From Cryptomeria japonica (taxonomy: Eukaryota > Streptophyta > Pinopsida > Cupressales > Cupressaceae), in the NCBI RefSeq assembly GCF_030272615.1, contig NC_081405.1, forward strand, positions 313,926,235-313,990,234: DNA of 64,000 nt. The letters run 5' to 3'. Positions 61,561 to 64,000 of the stretch are shown here, one piece after another (position 1 is the first letter of the stretch; every line of letters begins with the position of its first letter). The notes under the pieces were generated by a model. That model worked only from the letters and a program-made list of their open reading frames with translations. It had not been told where the DNA came from and searched no databases. The translations under genes and the position numbers were made by a program.

Positions 61561-61569
61561 TACCCCACT

Positions 61570-62289
61570 ACAACAGTGTCTGCACTTTTATAGAAGTAAG
61601 TGAATTTATTTCTTGTCTACAACTTCCTCTTTGATTTTTATCATGTATGCTCTCCTAAGAAAATTGACTGATGGATTTGTGTGTGTATATTGAATAGAAG
61701 GAATAGGGTTTGAAATTGAACCACAGGTGCATTACCGTGACAAACAAGGAAACCTACAACAATATTCTTTTCGAATGTATTTTTAATGAGCAGAGAAGAT
61801 GTGGAAAATAGTGTCAACAAAGCAACATGATGAGTCAAAGTACTTGCAATATGTTTTTCAGAAGGAAATAACTGGTTGGAAGAGAGAGAGGGAGAGTAAC
61901 ACAAATGATGTCCTGAAGAATGATAGTGGTGGGTATGTGAGTGTTCCCATGTTGTTACACAACGCTTGTCACCTAAAGAAATTAAAGTTTGTTGTATGCA
62001 TGGCAGTGGTAGTATATGATGATTATCACTTGTCAAATGGCTTGGAACGATACATACCCATGAAAGAAATCAAGTGTGTAATTCCTATAATCACAATCGA
62101 GATCAGTCCCATAACCTTGTAAATTTAATAGCATCACATGTTTTAGAACTTAGGCAGTACTCTTAGGGTTAGGTCAAACTCTTACAGTTGCTTTTTAGTG
62201 AAGCCTCGTTGTTTGTTCGCTTGGAGTCTCTCTTATACTAACAATGGTATAACTTAGCTATATACAAACTAAACTACTGATGTTCTATT
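61570..62289. other. Non-coding or unrecognised region
   Basis: The plus ORF 61799-62122 (107 codons, starting MWKIVSTKQHDES) has no family I can name and no other gene signals. I do not call it. Confidence 0.4.
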
Positions 62290-63703
62290 TGTAGACGTAT
62301 AAAAATGACCATATTCCTAAATGAATATTTTATATTCATTTCTTTATTTAATTAAATCCAATTTAATTTAAATTACCCGCATTCCTCTATTTAATTAAGT
62401 AAATTACTCAATTAAATTCACTATACCATTTAATGAATAAATCATTTTATTCAATTAAATCCCCCCTATCCACTTTTAATTAAATAGTTATCCTAAATTC
62501 AATAAATCTAATTTATTTAATTTCTCCAAATTGCAACCAAATTGAATTAAATTAACTTTATTTCAATTAAATCCTATTATCCCTCCATCCACTTGCATTT
62601 TCCTACATCTCCCACTTGCTTCCTAAACCCCTTCCTAATTTCTTCTAGACCCTTCTAATTACTTCTAAATTAACCTAACCCATCTTCTAAACTTTGTCAC
62701 ATCCCTAAACAAAGGGAAGTCACTTCTCAAACCCTTAAAGTCTTTGATAACCATTAAAGGCTTCAAGTCTTCAACCACTTAATTTTCCAAAGTCTTCCAA
62801 ACCATTAATGGTTAACTCAACCCTCTTACATGGTTAGAGACTTTTTGCTTAACTTAACCTTCATCCAACCCGAGGGTCTCATCAAGCATTCATTGCTTTG
62901 ACCATGGTTATCCCTTAATCATTTGCACAAGAGTTTATCCTTTGATAAAAGCTTAATCCAATGGGTAATCTTAACTTAAGCTTGACCCTTACCCTCTAGA
63001 TAACCATGAGGTCTTCTCATGCGTTTAATGTCTCCAACCCCTTTTCTCACCCAACCCTATGTTGACATTTGTCACCATTTCATTGGTGCAAATTGCAAAC
63101 ATGGATTCCCAACTTTCAAACTCAACCCTTGATTAACTCTTTCAATCCTGACCATCCATTGCCCTATTTTTGCTATAAATAGAGCTCTCATTCCTCCATT
63201 TTATAATCCAATTTTGTAGTATCATACTTATGCTCAAATACATTCAAACTTTCATTTCATATATGCTCATCATTTAGCCTCTCTTTAGAATAGAAATTAA
63301 TCTAATATGCATTTTAGAGTATTTCTATTATCATTAGCTTAAATCATTAACTAATATAGTATGCTAGGATAGTTTGTTTACTAACCTTGTCATCTTATAG
63401 TTAGTTTATTGCATTTCTAGAATCATGCATAGCTTAGGATGCATCTCATATTAAATCAATAAAAAACATCCCCTGTTCTTGCATTTGCCATCCCTAAACC
63501 ATTTTTCTCAGTGATCTGAGAGCAAAAACATTGGTTTGAGGGACCGTGTAAGATAGAGAACCATGGGACCCACCTTGGGAAGCTGAGTGATACTTCATTA
63601 CTCTATAGCTTGCACCAAGAAGTCCTGTGAGTGTGTGAGCAAGGCTCCATAGAGCTCCGTTTTTCACATATTGAGTTCTATCGACCCGCTTTTCCCACAC
63701 ACA
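62290..63703 (+). repeat. 5' LTR of a retrotransposon leaving the window
   Basis: Ends CCCACACACA five bases before a primer site; the likely start is TGTAGACG at 62290, tentative. Inside are a TATA box (TATAAATA, 63174-63181) and AATAAAAA near 63460, consistent with promoter and polyadenylation signals about 280 bp apart. Length about 1.4 kb. Confidence 0.7.
63174..63181 (+). promoter_or_regulatory. TATA box of the LTR promoter
   Basis: TGCTATAAATAGAGCTC is a strong plant TATA context within the LTR. Transcription would start roughly 30 bases downstream. Confidence 0.7.
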
Positions 63704-63707
63704 TTTC

Positions 63708-63724
63708 TGGCGCCCACAGTGGGG
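63708..63724 (+). promoter_or_regulatory. Primer-binding site, TGGCGCC type
   Basis: TGGCGCCCACAGTGGGG follows the LTR. TGGCGCC sites are typical of the Athila/Tat branch of Ty3/gypsy elements. The exact tRNA (Asp or Arg like) is not certain. Confidence 0.75.
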
Positions 63725-63784
63725 CTAGACCCCATATATCAAATCGGTTTTTGAATTTAACCACTTTTGCAGGCATGCGGGAAA

Positions 63785-64000
63785 AATGAATTAGCGCGTT
63801 AAGTTAACTGTTTAGCGCATCCGGTTAACAGCCTAGTGCATTCGGTTTACTGTTCAGTGCGTGGAGTTCATCATCTAGCGCGTAAAGTCCATTTATTAGC
63901 GCATAGGATTACTAATTTTTCCTTTAGGTCTTGGCGCAGGAGAAAAACAGAGCAGCGCTTTCGGCACACAGAGTAGCGCATCTCGAATATAGTGTAGCGC
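63785..64000 (+). repeat. TAGCGC(G/A)T motif array in the leader
   Basis: About nine TAGCGC, TAGTGC or CAGCGC motifs spaced ~15-40 bp (63793, 63812, 63834 and so on) after the primer site, continuing past the window end. Spacers such as AGTTAACTG and GGTTAACAG are related. Confidence 0.82.

Noticed and set aside
61021-61634. Long Arg/Glu-rich (minus) and Ser/Leu-rich (plus) ORFs
   Set aside because: Artefacts of the (CT)n/(GTCT)n microsatellite; no domain or gene signal.
61799-62122. 107-codon plus-strand ORF as a small gene
   Set aside because: No homology I can name, isolated between simple repeats and an LTR.

Overview
The window is plant nuclear DNA that is almost entirely transposable-element sequence. 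It is AT-rich, and I see no bacterial operons, tRNAs, rRNAs or CRISPR arrays. LTR retrotransposons are nested inside one another up to three deep, and several LTR-like units with clean 5-bp target-site duplications (TSDs) exceed 4 kb. The tRNA-iMet type primer sites, the chromovirus-like tail motif and the copia-type LTRs point to a seed plant with a very large genome. A gymnosperm is my best guess, but that is inference. No intact host gene is visible.

Layout. (1) 1-10277: a non-autonomous LTR element whose left LTR enters from outside the window and is split by a 4.3-kb insertion (237-4569). Its interior has a primer site, a long non-coding leader, an intronless ORF matching the N-terminal HEAT region of the cohesin regulator PDS5, a second ORF, a polypurine tract and the right LTR. 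No pol genes are visible. (2) 10278-12926: remains of a minus-strand LTR element with a 61-bp tandem repeat. (3) 12927-20257: a composite block bounded by TGTTGTGACC and GGTCACAACA. It holds about ten spaced hairpin repeats, a decayed minus-strand gene of unknown family and a copia solo LTR. (4) 20258-25012: non-coding DNA with two tandem duplications, a possible decayed host exon and a DUF4283-type ORF1 fragment containing (TA)57. (5) 25013-34189: a minus-strand copia-LTR element with no pol, carrying a coiled-coil/zinc-knuckle ORF and a long ORF of unknown function. A short ORF1-only retroposon interrupts its LTR. (6) 34190-50465: a decayed autonomous Ty1/copia element on the plus strand, broken by a 4.2-kb giant LTR-like insertion, a solo LTR and a short LTR element that itself contains a second ORF1-only retroposon. 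(7) 50466-58819: a second copy of the unknown minus-strand gene, split by a 5.5-kb giant LTR-like insertion. (8) 58820-62289: non-coding, simple repeats. (9) 62290-64000: the 5' LTR, primer site and repeat-rich leader of another LTR element that leaves the window.

Two things stand out. A retrotransposon appears to have captured a PDS5 coding segment as cDNA. In addition, a family of long unknown ORFs recurs in three element contexts (15.4-16.8 kb, 26.5-30.0 kb, 50.5-58.8 kb), once in the place where a retroelement would carry pol. Each of several elements also carries its own degenerate short-motif array (GGCGGA, TTCGCTC hairpin, GGGGGAAAA, TAGCGC).

Nearly all coding sequences here are broken by stops and frameshifts. 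Functional statements therefore describe what the ancestors did, not present activity.
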